A stretch of 64,000 nt of DNA from Taibaiella chishuiensis (GTDB lineage Bacteria > Bacteroidota > Bacteroidia > Chitinophagales > Chitinophagaceae). The translations under genes were made by a program, and so were the position numbers. The stretch is taken from contig NZ_PYGD01000004.1 in the NCBI RefSeq assembly GCF_003014535.1, positions 62,001 to 126,000 of the forward strand, given 5' to 3'. Numbering within the stretch: the stretch's first letter is position 1; each line of letters starts with the position of its first letter. Positions 16,298 to 24,800 of this stretch are shown here, piece after piece. The notes under the pieces were generated by a model. The model saw only the letters and a program-made list of their open reading frames with translations. It made no database searches and was not told the origin of the DNA.

Positions 16298-19117
16298 ATG
16301 TCAGATAATAACAAGAAACTATTCCTGCTCGATGCCATGGCCCTGGTGTACCGTGCCTATTATGCACTGATCCGCAGTCCGCGGGTAACCAGCCTGGGCC
16401 GTAATACCAATGCGCAGTTTGGCTTTACCAATACCCTCAACGATCTTATCCAGAAAGAAAAGCCCACCCATATGGCAGTGGTATGGGATACCCATGCGCC
16501 CACCGAACGGCATACCGATTTTACGGATTATAAAGCCAATCGCCAGGAAGCGCCCGAAGACCTGCTGGATGCCATTCCCGATATTAAAAGGATCGTGAAG
16601 GGCTTTAATATTCCCTGCCTCGAACTCGATGGTTACGAAGCCGACGATATCGTAGGTACGGTAGCGCTGGACGCGGCTTCCAAGGGGTATACCGTATACA
16701 TGGTAACACCCGACAAGGATTACGGACAGGTAGTGCGCGAAAATGTATTTATCTACAAACCGGGTTATAAGGGCGGTACGTTCGAGATTCTCGGCGAAAA
16801 AGAAGTGTGTGAGAAATGGGGTATACAGCAGGTAAGCCAGGTAATCGATATCCTGGGGCTTATGGGCGATGCGGTAGATAATATTCCCGGCATCCCGGGT
16901 ATCGGGGAGAAGACCGCCGCCAAGCTGCTGGCCGAATACCATACGCTCGAAGAAGTACTGGCCAATGCCGACCATATTAAAGGCGCCCTGGGCGAAAAGG
17001 TAAGGAACGGCAAAGAAAGCGCTATCCTTTCCAAAAAGCTGGCTACGATCATTACCAATGTACCCGTCGAGTTTCATGAAGAAGACTTCAAACTCAAAGA
17101 ATGGAATAAGGAGGAACTGAATACCATTTTCAACGAACTGGAGTTCCGTACCATCGGCGCACGTATCCTGGGCAACGCACCAGGCGCTGCCGGCGCCGCG
17201 GCAACCACCACGGGCCAGACCGACTTGTTTGGCAATGCCGTAATAACTAAAGACAATGGCACAACAGCGCCCGACCTGTTTACCGAAGCAGAACAATTCA
17301 ATACCATCGACAATACGCCGCATAATTATCACCTGGTCGAGACCGAAGCACAGCTGAACGAATTCCTGGCTGCCGCCGCGCAACAACAGGAGATCTGCTT
17401 CGATACCGAAACCACCGGCACGGATGCTATGCTGGCCGAACTGGTAGGCCTGAGCTTTGCCTGGCATAAAGGCGAGGCTTATTATATTCCCTGCAGTACC
17501 GATGCCGGCGAGGTAAAAGCCTTGCTGGAAAAGCTGCGCCCCTTGTTCGACAATGAACATATAATCTGGATCGGGCAAAACCTGAAGTACGACCTGCTGA
17601 TGCTGAAAGGTTATGGCTTCGGGCTTAAAGGAAAACACTTCGATACCATGCTGGCCAATTATGCCATCGAGCCGGAAGGCAAAAGAGGTATGGATATGCT
17701 GGCCATGAAATACCTGAAATACCAGCCGGTAAGCATCGAAACCCTTATCGGTAAAAAGGGTAAGGGACAGGGCAATATGCGCGATGTGCCCCTGGATAAG
17801 ATCAAGGAGTACGCGGCAGAAGATGCCGACATTACCCTGCAGCTGAAAGAAGTGTTTACCCCGCTTTTATCCGAAACGGAAGCAGAAGATTTATTCTACC
17901 AGGTCGAGAACCCGCTGGTGCCGGTGCTTGCCGATATGGAGTTCGAAGGTGTAGGCATTGATGTGAACTTCCTGGCCGACTACTCGAAAGAGCTGGGCCG
18001 CGAGATCAAAGAAGCCGAGGCCAAAGTATACCAGCTGGCCGGTGTGGAGTTTAACCTGGCGTCGCCCAAACAATTGGGTGAAGTGCTGTTCGAGAAGATG
18101 AAGCTCGATGAAAAGGCGAAGAAAACCAAGACCGGGCAATATGCTACCGGCGAGGATGTGCTGCAGAAACTGCGCAGCAAACACGAAATCATCGACAGCA
18201 TCCTGGTGTTCCGCGAATACAGCAAGCTCAAGTCGACCTATGCCGATTCCCTGCCGCTTATGGTAAATCCCAAAACGGGCAGGATACATACTTCCTTTAA
18301 CCAGTCGGTGGTGGTTACCGGCCGCCTGAGCAGCAATAACCCCAACCTGCAGAATATCCCGATCCGCACCGATCGCGGCCGCGAAATCCGTAAAGCCTTT
18401 GTATCCGTTAACGAAGACCATGTGCTGCTTTCGGCCGACTATTCGCAGATCGAACTGCGCGTTGTAGCGGCTATAAGCGGCGATGAGAGCATGATCCAGG
18501 CTTTCCGCGACAACAAGGACATTCACCGGGCTACTGCCGCCAAGGTATACAACGTAACTGAAGAAGAGGTAACCTTCGAAATGCGCCGTAATGCCAAGGC
18601 GGTGAACTTCGGTATCATCTATGGCCAGTCGGCTTTCGGCCTGGCCGAGAACCTGGGTATATCCCGTAGCGAAGCCAAAGAGATTATCGATAACTACTTT
18701 AAGCAATACGCCTCTATCAAGCAATACATGGATGATTCTATCCAGTTTGCCAAACAGCATGGTTATGTACAAACGCTGAAAGGCAGGCGCATCAAGCTGG
18801 CCGATATCAACTCGTCTAATCAGACGGTAAGAGGCTTTGCGGAGCGTGTGGCCATTAATGCACCGATCCAGGGCTCTGCTGCGGATATGATCAAACTGGC
18901 CATGATCCGGATCGATAAGATGCTGAAAGATGCCGGTGTGCGGGCGCGTATGATCCTGCAGGTGCATGATGAACTGGTATTCGATGTGCCGCATACCGAA
19001 CTGGAACAGGTAAGGGCCCTGGTGCTCGAAGGTATGCAGCAGGCTATGGCCTTGCCCAACGATGTGCCGGTTATTGCCGAAGCTGGTTCAGGACATAACT
19101 GGCTCGATGCGCACTAA
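16298..19117 (+). CDS. polA: DNA polymerase I
   Basis: A 939-residue protein with all three classical domains. The 5'-3' exonuclease occupies about 1-300 (LLDAMALVYRAYYAL, ELDGYEADDIVGT, GDAVDNIPGIPGIGEKTA). The 3'-5' proofreading domain covers about 345-530 and keeps its catalytic acidic residues (CFDTETTG near 367-373, YAAEDADITLQL). The family A polymerase domain has motif A SADYSQIELR near 712, motif B RRNAKAVNFGIIYG near 763 and motif C VHDELVF near 889. Unlike Taq polymerase, the proofreading site looks intact. It fills gaps in excision repair and removes Okazaki primers. A small Cys-rich gene follows 47 bp downstream, before the first terminator. Confidence 0.97.
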   Translation: MSDNNKKLFLLDAMALVYRAYYALIRSPRVTSLGRNTNAQFGFTNTLNDLIQKEKPTHMAVVWDTHAPTERHTDFTDYKANRQEAPEDLLDAIPDIKRIVKGFNIPCLELDGYEADDIVGTVALDAASKGYTVYMVTPDKDYGQVVRENVFIYKPGYKGGTFEILGEKEVCEKWGIQQVSQVIDILGLMGDAVDNIPGIPGIGEKTAAKLLAEYHTLEEVLANADHIKGALGEKVRNGKESAILSKKLATIITNVPVEFHEEDFKLKEWNKEELNTIFNELEFRTIGARILGNAPGAAGAAATTTGQTDLFGNAVITKDNGTTAPDLFTEAEQFNTIDNTPHNYHLVETEAQLNEFLAAAAQQQEICFDTETTGTDAMLAELVGLSFAWHKGEAYYIPCSTDAGEVKALLEKLRPLFDNEHIIWIGQNLKYDLLMLKGYGFGLKGKHFDTMLANYAIEPEGKRGMDMLAMKYLKYQPVSIETLIGKKGKGQGNMRDVPLDKIKEYAAEDADITLQLKEVFTPLLSETEAEDLFYQVENPLVPVLADMEFEGVGIDVNFLADYSKELGREIKEAEAKVYQLAGVEFNLASPKQLGEVLFEKMKLDEKAKKTKTGQYATGEDVLQKLRSKHEIIDSILVFREYSKLKSTYADSLPLMVNPKTGRIHTSFNQSVVVTGRLSSNNPNLQNIPIRTDRGREIRKAFVSVNEDHVLLSADYSQIELRVVAAISGDESMIQAFRDNKDIHRATAAKVYNVTEEEVTFEMRRNAKAVNFGIIYGQSAFGLAENLGISRSEAKEIIDNYFKQYASIKQYMDDSIQFAKQHGYVQTLKGRRIKLADINSSNQTVRGFAERVAINAPIQGSAADMIKLAMIRIDKMLKDAGVRARMILQVHDELVFDVPHTELEQVRALVLEGMQQAMALPNDVPVIAEAGSGHNWLDAH

Positions 19118-19164
19118 TAAAAAATAATTATAGAACTTTTTGTTTCTTTTTAAGTTAATCAGGT

Positions 19165-19317
19165 ATGAAAGCTGAAGTGTCCCGGAAGGATGTAGAATTG
19201 ACGCAGTATGGGATCGGGAAGGGATTCCTGATGGCTTGCCGCATCTGCGAGTTTAAGAAGTGCTGTAAAAAATACAAGCATGGAAAGCGATGCAAAAAAT
19301 GTCCGAAAAAGGACTAG
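19165..19317 (+). CDS. 50-residue Cys-rich cationic microprotein
   Basis: The ATG at 19165 opens a 50-codon frame. It starts MKAEVSRKDVELTQYGIGKG and ends in a Lys/Cys-rich half containing CRICEFKKCCKKY and KRCKKCPKKD. Six Cys occur as CxxC, CC and CxxC, suggesting a zinc-knuckle-like or nucleic-acid-binding fold (inference). It begins 47 bp after polA, no promoter box was found between them, and a clear terminator starts three bases after its stop. The layout supports a genuine co-transcribed gene. I do not recognise a named family. Confidence 0.65.
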   Translation: MKAEVSRKDVELTQYGIGKGFLMACRICEFKKCCKKYKHGKRCKKCPKKD

Positions 19318-19319
19318 GA

Positions 19320-19346
19320 AAGAGGGCTATACAGCCCTCTTTTTTA
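19320..19346 (+). terminator. terminator of the polA/Cys-rich microprotein unit
   Basis: AGAGGGCT and AGCCCTCT pair around a 4-nt loop (ATAC) and are followed by TTTTTT. Confidence 0.92.
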
Positions 19347-19649
19347 TTGCATAAAGATTATGAGCAGGATTGGGTAAGCGGGATCAAGCGGAATTTCTGG
19401 GGGATAAAAGTCTTGTTCTTAAAACGAATCATCCTTTTGCCAGACCCTGATTTATTTGCTTAGCTATTCGTAGTGCCTCGTTACGAATTTATCTAGCTTG
19501 GCAGCTAAACTATTTGCAACAGTGGAATACTAGTTTTTTCTCGCAGCGATACGGCGACGTAGCGAACCGGTGCATATTGGTCGTAACATCTGGTCACCAA
19601 CCGCGTAGAAATGCTTTGCTCAAGGCCCATTACATGCACTGCCGGGACG

Positions 19650-19787
19650 TCAAGCAAGGAAACAACCAAACATACCGACCTTTAGAAAAAGGGCGTTAAT
19701 AAAATGCTGCGGAATGCCGTATAGAAAGAAATACAGTTCCCAGAGCCTGGTCCTGTACTTTAGTTCGTTCGTCATTCCTTCGTCCAT
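19650..19787 (-). pseudogene. possible small gene or gene relic, 45 codons
   Basis: The frame starts MDEGMTNELKYRTRLWELYF, continues FLYGIPQHFINALFLKVG and ends in FGCFLA. It reads like natural protein sequence, but is short. A neighbouring frame upstream (MPCTPKRNIPGISKKWTKE, stop overlapping this start) reads similarly, as if a frameshift splits one older gene. No family recognised. Confidence 0.22.
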
Positions 19788-19853
19788 TTTTTACTAATGC
19801 CCGGAATATTTCTTTTAGGCGTACAAGGCATTTTTAGCAATTTTCTACAGTCT

Positions 19854-19899
19854 TGATTTTTGCTTCTTTGTATTAAGACAAAGAAGAATAAAAAATCAG
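19854..19899 (-). terminator. inverted repeat, probable terminator of the lipoprotein gene
   Basis: CTTCTTTGT (19863-19871) and ACAAAGAAG (19878-19886) pair perfectly around ATTAAG. Outer TGATTTTT/AAAAAATCA arms extend the stem. It lies 63 bp beyond the stop at 19962. On either strand the outer arm is T-rich, so it may work both ways. Confidence 0.6.
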
Positions 19900-19961
19900 G
19901 GTAAGTATACCGGAGTCTCCCAATTTTTACGCTTGATCCGGTAAGCGCTGCTATACCGCTA

Positions 19962-20789
19962 CTAGCGCAGTTCTTCGCGGGTGCCGGTCCTGGCCATACG
20001 TATCAGTTCTTCCAGGCCGAAATAGATGCCAACCGTAAAGAGGGCTTCGTTATGATTCCAGTCTACATTGGATAAGGCCTGCGATAGGGTAAGCTGCATC
20101 TGGCATTTTATAAAACGGTAGCCGCCCCTCACGGTAAAACCCGGCTCTACGAACACATAGGTCTGCCCGTCGATACGCTCGCCCTGGTAATTAACCAGGT
20201 TCTTGTCCCTCAGGTATTGCTGGTCGCGGCCCAGGGCATCGAAGTTGCGGTATTTAACCCCCGAAAAGCGCAGGTTGAAAAAGGCATCGAAGTAAGGGCC
20301 TTTCAGTCCGATGCCGGGTTGCAGGAAATACCGGGTTGCATCGGCTGCGATATCGCTTTTCAGCCCACCCGTACCCAGGCCGGCATAGATATCAGTAACC
20401 AGTTTCATACCACGGCGGTTTTCGGCGGCGGTATAATAGCCGCCCACGCCGAGTTCCCAGAGGTGAGCGCTGGCATTGACACTGCCGCTTGCCGGATCCG
20501 GGTTTTCGCGGATGTGATAGTTATAATTGGTATACCCTGCAATAATGCCCAGGTGGTTTACCGGCGAAGCGGCTGCCTGCAGGTTCAGCACCCGCGTACG
20601 CGATTTGGTATCATTGATCTCGTCGTAACCGAACGATCCGTTGGCAACCAGGTGCGCATCGCCGGCATCGGAGAGGGCAGGGGCATTTACACTATTGGGT
20701 TGGTAGTAATACCGGTTGCAGGAAAATAAAGTACAGGAGGCAAGGCCGGAAACCGTACAGGCAAAGAGCAATTGGTAAGGCTTTTTCAT
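19962..20789 (-). CDS. lipoprotein with beta-barrel-like repeats, unknown function
   Basis: A 275-residue product starting MKKPYQLLFACTVSGLASCT. A lipobox-like LFSC lies shortly after (CNRYYYQPNSVNAPALSDAG), so the mature protein is probably an outer-membrane lipoprotein. The body has alternating strands rich in Gly and aromatic residues (HLWELGVGGYYTAAENRRG, YFLQPGIGLKGPYFDAFFNL, YVFVEPGFTVRGGYRFI, LFTVGIYFGLEELIRM). This resembles small outer-membrane barrels. No catalytic motif was seen. A start two codons upstream (20795) is possible. Confidence 0.78.
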   Translation of the reverse strand: MKKPYQLLFACTVSGLASCTLFSCNRYYYQPNSVNAPALSDAGDAHLVANGSFGYDEINDTKSRTRVLNLQAAASPVNHLGIIAGYTNYNYHIRENPDPASGSVNASAHLWELGVGGYYTAAENRRGMKLVTDIYAGLGTGGLKSDIAADATRYFLQPGIGLKGPYFDAFFNLRFSGVKYRNFDALGRDQQYLRDKNLVNYQGERIDGQTYVFVEPGFTVRGGYRFIKCQMQLTLSQALSNVDWNHNEALFTVGIYFGLEELIRMARTGTREELR

Positions 20790-20856
20790 ACACATTAAGT
20801 TTAATGGGGATCAACGATAATGCATAACCAATATTCCTTGTTTTTTTGTTTGCAGG

Positions 20857-20864
20857 CAAATATA
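20857..20864 (-). promoter_or_regulatory. -7 box TATATTTG for the lipoprotein gene
   Basis: Exact TAnnTTTG match on the minus strand, about 68 bp before the start at 20789. Confidence 0.5.
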
Positions 20865-20923
20865 TAGTGTTAATAAAATTACATTGTTTAAACAGAATTT
20901 TCCTTTGATCTTTGCGTTATCTT

Positions 20924-21478
20924 ATGATGCGTAACCCGACTAAAATAATAGGTATTATTGCAGCGCTGAGCGCCGTGATCTTTTATGCATGCAGCAAGTA
21001 CCAGGACCCTCCAAAGGCCGACCCGGTCAATAACGGGCGGCATTACTGCAACGACTCCCGTGCCATTAACTACAACTGGGGTTTTCCCGGTACACCTGAT
21101 AATGATACCTGTGTGTACCCGGTAGATTCGATGCTGGGCGCCTGGGTGTTTACCGATTCGGTGTTCCTGCCTAATGGCAACCTGCAGCAGGTGCAGACCC
21201 GCAACCTTAATTTTACCTCGACAGAAGATACGATACTGACCCATATGGCGGTGGCCGGCTGGTGCCCGGGCGCACCCGTATATGTCACCATCGATAAGTC
21301 GGGACTGGCCCGTGTCGATTCTGTGTTCGCCGGCGGACAACTGCTCTGTACCACGACAGATACGGTGCGCGGCACCTTCCTGAAAAAAACAGACCGGGCA
21401 GATACCCTGGATATCGATCTGTCGGTATCGGGTACGGGGGGCGCAACCCGGCACAAAGGCATGGCATTGCGCCAGTAA
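20924..21478 (+). CDS. lipoprotein, unknown function
   Basis: A 184-residue product. The N-terminus MMRNPTKIIGIIAALSAVIF ends in a lipobox (YACSKY), predicting export and lipidation. The mature part has a short Cys-bearing segment (HYCNDSRAINYNWGFPGTPD, CVYPVDSMLGAWVFTDSVFL) and then a small beta-rich domain. This motif order is common in short Bacteroidota lipoproteins of unknown role. The ATGs at 20924 and 20927 are both possible starts. ribE follows 35 bp downstream in the same direction, but the products have no evident link. Confidence 0.75.
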   Translation: MMRNPTKIIGIIAALSAVIFYACSKYQDPPKADPVNNGRHYCNDSRAINYNWGFPGTPDNDTCVYPVDSMLGAWVFTDSVFLPNGNLQQVQTRNLNFTSTEDTILTHMAVAGWCPGAPVYVTIDKSGLARVDSVFAGGQLLCTTTDTVRGTFLKKTDRADTLDIDLSVSGTGGATRHKGMALRQ

Positions 21479-21513
21479 AAAACGCAGCCCAGGCTCCATA
21501 CAAAATACAAGAT

Positions 21514-22107
21514 ATGTTTACAGGTATAGTAGAATCATTAGGCACGATTGCCGTTATCCGGAAAGAAGGATCCAATGTTCATTTTACGGTGAACAGCCCG
21601 ATCAGCAACGAATTAAAAATAGACCAGTCGGTTGCGCACGATGGCGTATGTCTTACCGTGGTAGCGCTGGACGATCATAGCCATACGGTTACCGCCGTAG
21701 CGGAAACCCTGCAAAAAACAAACCTGGCCGACTGGCAGCAAGGCCGTACCCTCAACCTGGAGCGGGCTATGAAGCTGGGCGATCGCCTGGATGGACACAT
21801 CGTGCAGGGACATGTTGATGATGGTAATGCTGTATGTACCGGCCGCGAAGAAGTGGATGGCAGCCATTTGTTTACCTTCGAATTTCCCGAACGCTTCGCT
21901 GCATTGGTAATCGAAAAAGGGTCGATATGTATCAACGGTACCAGCCTCACCGCATTTAACGTAGGCCGTAATACTTTTGCCGTTACGATCATTCCCTATA
22001 CCATCGAACATACCAATTTTAAACACCTGCAAGCCGGCGACCGGGTCAACCTGGAATTCGATATCCTGGGCAAGTATTTTTTACGCATGAAAGAAGTGGG
22101 CGCCTGA
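21514..22107 (+). CDS. ribE: riboflavin synthase, alpha subunit
   Basis: A 197-residue protein made of the two homologous lumazine-binding repeats of riboflavin synthase. It starts MFTGIVESLGTI. The first repeat carries VAHDGVCLTVV and the second GDRLDGHIVQGHVD then SICINGTSLTAFNVG. The enzyme dismutates two 6,7-dimethyl-8-ribityllumazine molecules to riboflavin in the cytoplasm. The RibBA enzyme earlier in the pathway is encoded about 29 kb away in this window, so riboflavin genes here are dispersed. No FMN riboswitch was recognised upstream. Confidence 0.96.
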   Translation: MFTGIVESLGTIAVIRKEGSNVHFTVNSPISNELKIDQSVAHDGVCLTVVALDDHSHTVTAVAETLQKTNLADWQQGRTLNLERAMKLGDRLDGHIVQGHVDDGNAVCTGREEVDGSHLFTFEFPERFAALVIEKGSICINGTSLTAFNVGRNTFAVTIIPYTIEHTNFKHLQAGDRVNLEFDILGKYFLRMKEVGA

Positions 22108-22139
22108 TCCGGCCCATTGTATAGCCTCCCCTAAGTATT

Positions 22140-22580
22140 ATGATCCAGCTTGCTTTCCCTGCACATGATTTCAGGATAAAAGAGAGCGACACAGGCCGTG
22201 TTATCTTCGATTTTGTAAGACGCAGGTATGTGGCGCTTACGCCCGAGGAATGGGTAAGACAGAACCTGCTGGTCTATCTCTGCGAAGTAATGCAATACCC
22301 CAAAGGACTGATTTCTGTAGAGAAGGAACTTAAGGTCAATAACCTCAAAAGAAGGTACGATATCGTGGTATACAACTCCGATCATATGCCCTGGATGCTG
22401 ATCGAATGTAAAGAGCCGCAGGTACCCATTACAGATCAGACCTTACAGCAATTGCTGGCGTATTACCAGCGGTTGCAATGCCCGTATTGGATGCTGAGTA
22501 ATGGCCGGCAGAACTTCTGCGCCGGCATCAGCGGGGGCGCCGTAAACTGGTTAACGGCCCTGCCCGTTCACAATAGTTGA
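22140..22580 (+). CDS. HsdR N-terminal-like (PD-(D/E)XK fold) protein
   Basis: A 146-residue protein resembling the stand-alone type I restriction enzyme R N-terminal domain (HSDR_N_2) common in Bacteroidota. A probable catalytic core is visible: RRYDIVVYNSDHMPWMLIE followed by CKEP, giving the Asp...Glu-x-Lys pattern of PD-(D/E)XK nucleases. WVRQNLLVYLCEVMQYPKGL precedes it. No HsdM, HsdS or motor subunit lies nearby, so it is not part of an evident restriction system. Its last 30 bp overlap tail-to-tail with the S41 protease gene. Confidence 0.82.
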   Translation: MIQLAFPAHDFRIKESDTGRVIFDFVRRRYVALTPEEWVRQNLLVYLCEVMQYPKGLISVEKELKVNNLKRRYDIVVYNSDHMPWMLIECKEPQVPITDQTLQQLLAYYQRLQCPYWMLSNGRQNFCAGISGGAVNWLTALPVHNS

Positions 22581-24209
22581 GTATTCTTCGCTGCCCAGGA
22601 TGTGCAGGGCACGTTGTACCACCTGGTCTTCCTTATTGATTTGCTGGTAGTACCCGTTGGTACGGAACAACATCCGAGACAGTACCGCTTTCAGGCGGTT
22701 GCTGAGGGAGGCTATTGCCCTTGGGTTACTCCATACATTTTTAACCTGTGCCGGGTAGTCCTTGGCCAGGTTGCTTTTCAGCCGTTGCATCAGTTCGGGC
22801 GTTACCTGGAATGCATTATCGAAGCGGGTAAAATTACCGTACTGGTTCATCTCCCGGCTATGTTGCGAAAAGTATTCGTAAGCCGTATTGAGCAGGGTAG
22901 CGGAACCCAGTATTTCGTATAAGCCGTCAGTAATAAATGCCAGTTCATAGGGCACGTTTACGTCCGGTTTAATACCGCCGCCGCCATACACCACGCGATG
23001 TTTCTGTTCGGTGTAATACTTCATAGTATCGGCTGTGGATAATGTATCCTGGCCGGTAAGCGAACCGTTGCGGAAGCGGTTTATAAAATCATCTTCGTAG
23101 GCATCCTTACCCTTGTTATAAGGGCGCTGGATGCTGCGGCCCGAAGGGGTGTAATAACGGGCAATGGTAAGCCGGAGGGCCGATCCGTCGTCGAGTTCAA
23201 ACTGCTCCTGTACCAGGCCTTTACCAAAGGTGCGCCGGCCGATCACCACACCGCGGTCCCAATCCTGTATGGCGCCGCTCAGGATCTCGCTTGCCGAGGC
23301 CGAACCTTCATCGACCAGTACAGCCAGTCTTCCTTTTTCAAAACGTCCCTTTTGTTCGGCCAGGTATTCCTCTTTTGCCGAAGCCCTGCCCTGGGTATAA
23401 ACCAATAGTTTGTTGCCGCCGATCAGTTCGTCGGCAATAGCCGTAGCTGCATCCAGGTAGCCGCCGGGGTTCTGGCGTAGGTCCAGGATCATCTGCTTCA
23501 TACCCTTGCCCTGCAGGTTGTCGAGCGCATGCGAAAACTCGCGGTAGGTAGTCGCACTGAAACGGTTGATGCGGATATATCCTGTGGCTGTATCGATCAT
23601 ATAAGCGGCATCGACACTGTACAATGGAATGACGCCCCGTTTAACCGAAAGATCCAGCAGTTTATTTTCAGAAGTGCGTAACAGGTGCAGGTGTACGGCG
23701 GTGCCTTCGCCGCCTTTAAGCTGGCTCACGATCTTATCGCTGGTAATGCCGTTACCCGCTACCAGGCTGTCGTTTACCCTGATGATCTTATCGCCGGTCA
23801 GTACGCCGGCATCTGCCGAAGGACCGTTTTTGACCACCGAGGTGATCATGATGGTATCGTTAAGGATATAAAATTCGACGCCGATGCCTTTGAAGTTGCC
23901 TTCCAGGTCTTCGGTAACGGCGGCCATTTCGCGGGCCGGGATATAAATAGAGTGGGGGTCGAGATGTTTCAGGATGCCGCTTACGGCGTCTTCATAAAGC
24001 GAGTCGGCGCTTACCGAGTCTACATACTTGGCGCCGATAATGTCGATAATCTCTTCGAGCCTGTCGTTCCGCTCGATCACGGTGCCGATCGAGCGCTTAT
24101 TACCCATGTATTTATTGAGTTGAAAACCAATAAGTACTCCCAATACCAATACAATGAAGAAGAGAAGCGGCGTCCAGATGCTGGATCGCTTCGACGGGTC
24201 AGCAGGCAT
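22551..24209 (-). CDS. S41 family C-terminal processing protease (CtpA-like)
   Basis: A 552-residue periplasmic protease. One N-terminal membrane anchor (WTPLLFFIVLVLGVLIGF) is followed by a PDZ domain (about 100-185, GIGVEFYILNDTIMITSVV) and the catalytic domain. The Ser-Lys dyad is visible: Ser305 in DEGSASASEI and Lys330 in RTFGKGLVQ, 25 residues apart as expected. The C-terminal extension after about 390 is typical of the Bacteroidota subgroup. The enzyme trims or degrades periplasmic proteins from their C-termini. A second, longer S41 protease lies at 42.9-45.1 kb. Confidence 0.94.
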   Translation of the reverse strand: MPADPSKRSSIWTPLLFFIVLVLGVLIGFQLNKYMGNKRSIGTVIERNDRLEEIIDIIGAKYVDSVSADSLYEDAVSGILKHLDPHSIYIPAREMAAVTEDLEGNFKGIGVEFYILNDTIMITSVVKNGPSADAGVLTGDKIIRVNDSLVAGNGITSDKIVSQLKGGEGTAVHLHLLRTSENKLLDLSVKRGVIPLYSVDAAYMIDTATGYIRINRFSATTYREFSHALDNLQGKGMKQMILDLRQNPGGYLDAATAIADELIGGNKLLVYTQGRASAKEEYLAEQKGRFEKGRLAVLVDEGSASASEILSGAIQDWDRGVVIGRRTFGKGLVQEQFELDDGSALRLTIARYYTPSGRSIQRPYNKGKDAYEDDFINRFRNGSLTGQDTLSTADTMKYYTEQKHRVVYGGGGIKPDVNVPYELAFITDGLYEILGSATLLNTAYEYFSQHSREMNQYGNFTRFDNAFQVTPELMQRLKSNLAKDYPAQVKNVWSNPRAIASLSNRLKAVLSRMLFRTNGYYQQINKEDQVVQRALHILGSEEYSTIVNGQGR

Positions 24210-24228
24210 AATGCGTTTTAGTAGGTTG

Positions 24229-24236
24229 CAAAATTA
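24229..24236 (-). promoter_or_regulatory. -7 box TAATTTTG for the S41 protease gene
   Basis: Exact TAnnTTTG match on the minus strand, 19 bp before the start, giving a short leader. Confidence 0.55.
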
Positions 24237-24490
24237 AGATTTAATTAGGTTAATATTTAAAGCATCTGATAAATAAAATCTACAATGCAATAAAAATTCA
24301 CGCACGGGCTATCCCCAGGTTTTTATGGGTACTATTTTTTTAATGTTAAAATTTAAGCATGCATGGTTTAAATAATTTTTAATATTACGATAAGTTCTAT
24401 TTTTATATGGGCATTTTGCCTGCGCCGAACAAACCTTCCAGGGCGCTGCACCCGCTAAAGACAGGAAGGGTAATCCCTTAAAATCTGTTT

Positions 24491-24688
24491 ATGAAAAAGA
24501 AAAACATCAGGCTGCAGAAAAGGCTGTTTCTCGACAAGGAAACCATTGCAGCGCTTAACAAGCAACAACAGGAAGGCGTAGCCGGTGGAGCTACCATCGG
24601 CCGTATCTGCAACTCGGCCGGTTGCCAGACCTATGATCCGCAGGCTACCTGCGAGACCAATCCCAGGCCGGGTTATGTATGCCTCTAA
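24491..24688 (+). CDS. lanthipeptide-type precursor peptide 1
   Basis: A 65-residue peptide. The leader is Lys-rich (MKKKNIRLQKRLFLDKETIA, then ALNKQQQEGVAGG) and ends in a Gly-Gly cleavage site near residue 36. The core starts ATIGRICNSAGCQTYDPQ and carries four Cys with Thr/Ser partners. This architecture matches Bacteroidota GG-leader natural-product precursors (TIGR04149-like), commonly annotated as class I lanthipeptide. Two more such peptides lie 3.3 and 3.8 kb downstream. No dehydratase, cyclase, radical SAM enzyme or peptidase-containing transporter is in the window, so modification is unproven. A shared terminator follows. Confidence 0.8.
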   Translation: MKKKNIRLQKRLFLDKETIAALNKQQQEGVAGGATIGRICNSAGCQTYDPQATCETNPRPGYVCL

Positions 24689-24751
24689 CACCACGGCGCA
24701 TATAACCGGCCTCCACAAACGGAACAAGAAGGAGCTTAACCGATAAAACAG

Positions 24752-24781
24752 AAGCCCCCGCCTGCAGAGGCGGGGGCTTTA
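24752..24781. terminator. bidirectional terminator between precursor 1 and the SPFH gene
   Basis: AAGCCCCCGCCT and AGGCGGGGGCTT form a 12-bp GC-rich stem around GCAG. The convergent genes end on either side. Confidence 0.85.
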
Positions 24782-24800
24782 TCATAGGGAGCAAGTATAC

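Larger units (their letters stand above)
19318..19961. other. gene-poor 644-bp region
   Basis: After the terminator at 19320-19346 this stretch has lower GC than its neighbours and no recognisable gene. On the minus strand there is a possible 45-codon frame (19650-19787) and a 24-codon frame (19358-19432, MIRFKNKTFIPQ...). Both may be relics. A long inverted repeat lies at 19854-19899. Confidence 0.5.

Noticed and set aside
16319-17638. 439-codon open frame opposite polA
   Set aside because: Shadow of the polA reading frame, with low-complexity Phe/Gly/Ile-rich translation and no recognisable motif.
22140-22580. Part of a type I restriction system
   Set aside because: Only a stand-alone HsdR_N-like domain is present; no methylase, specificity or motor subunit lies nearby.
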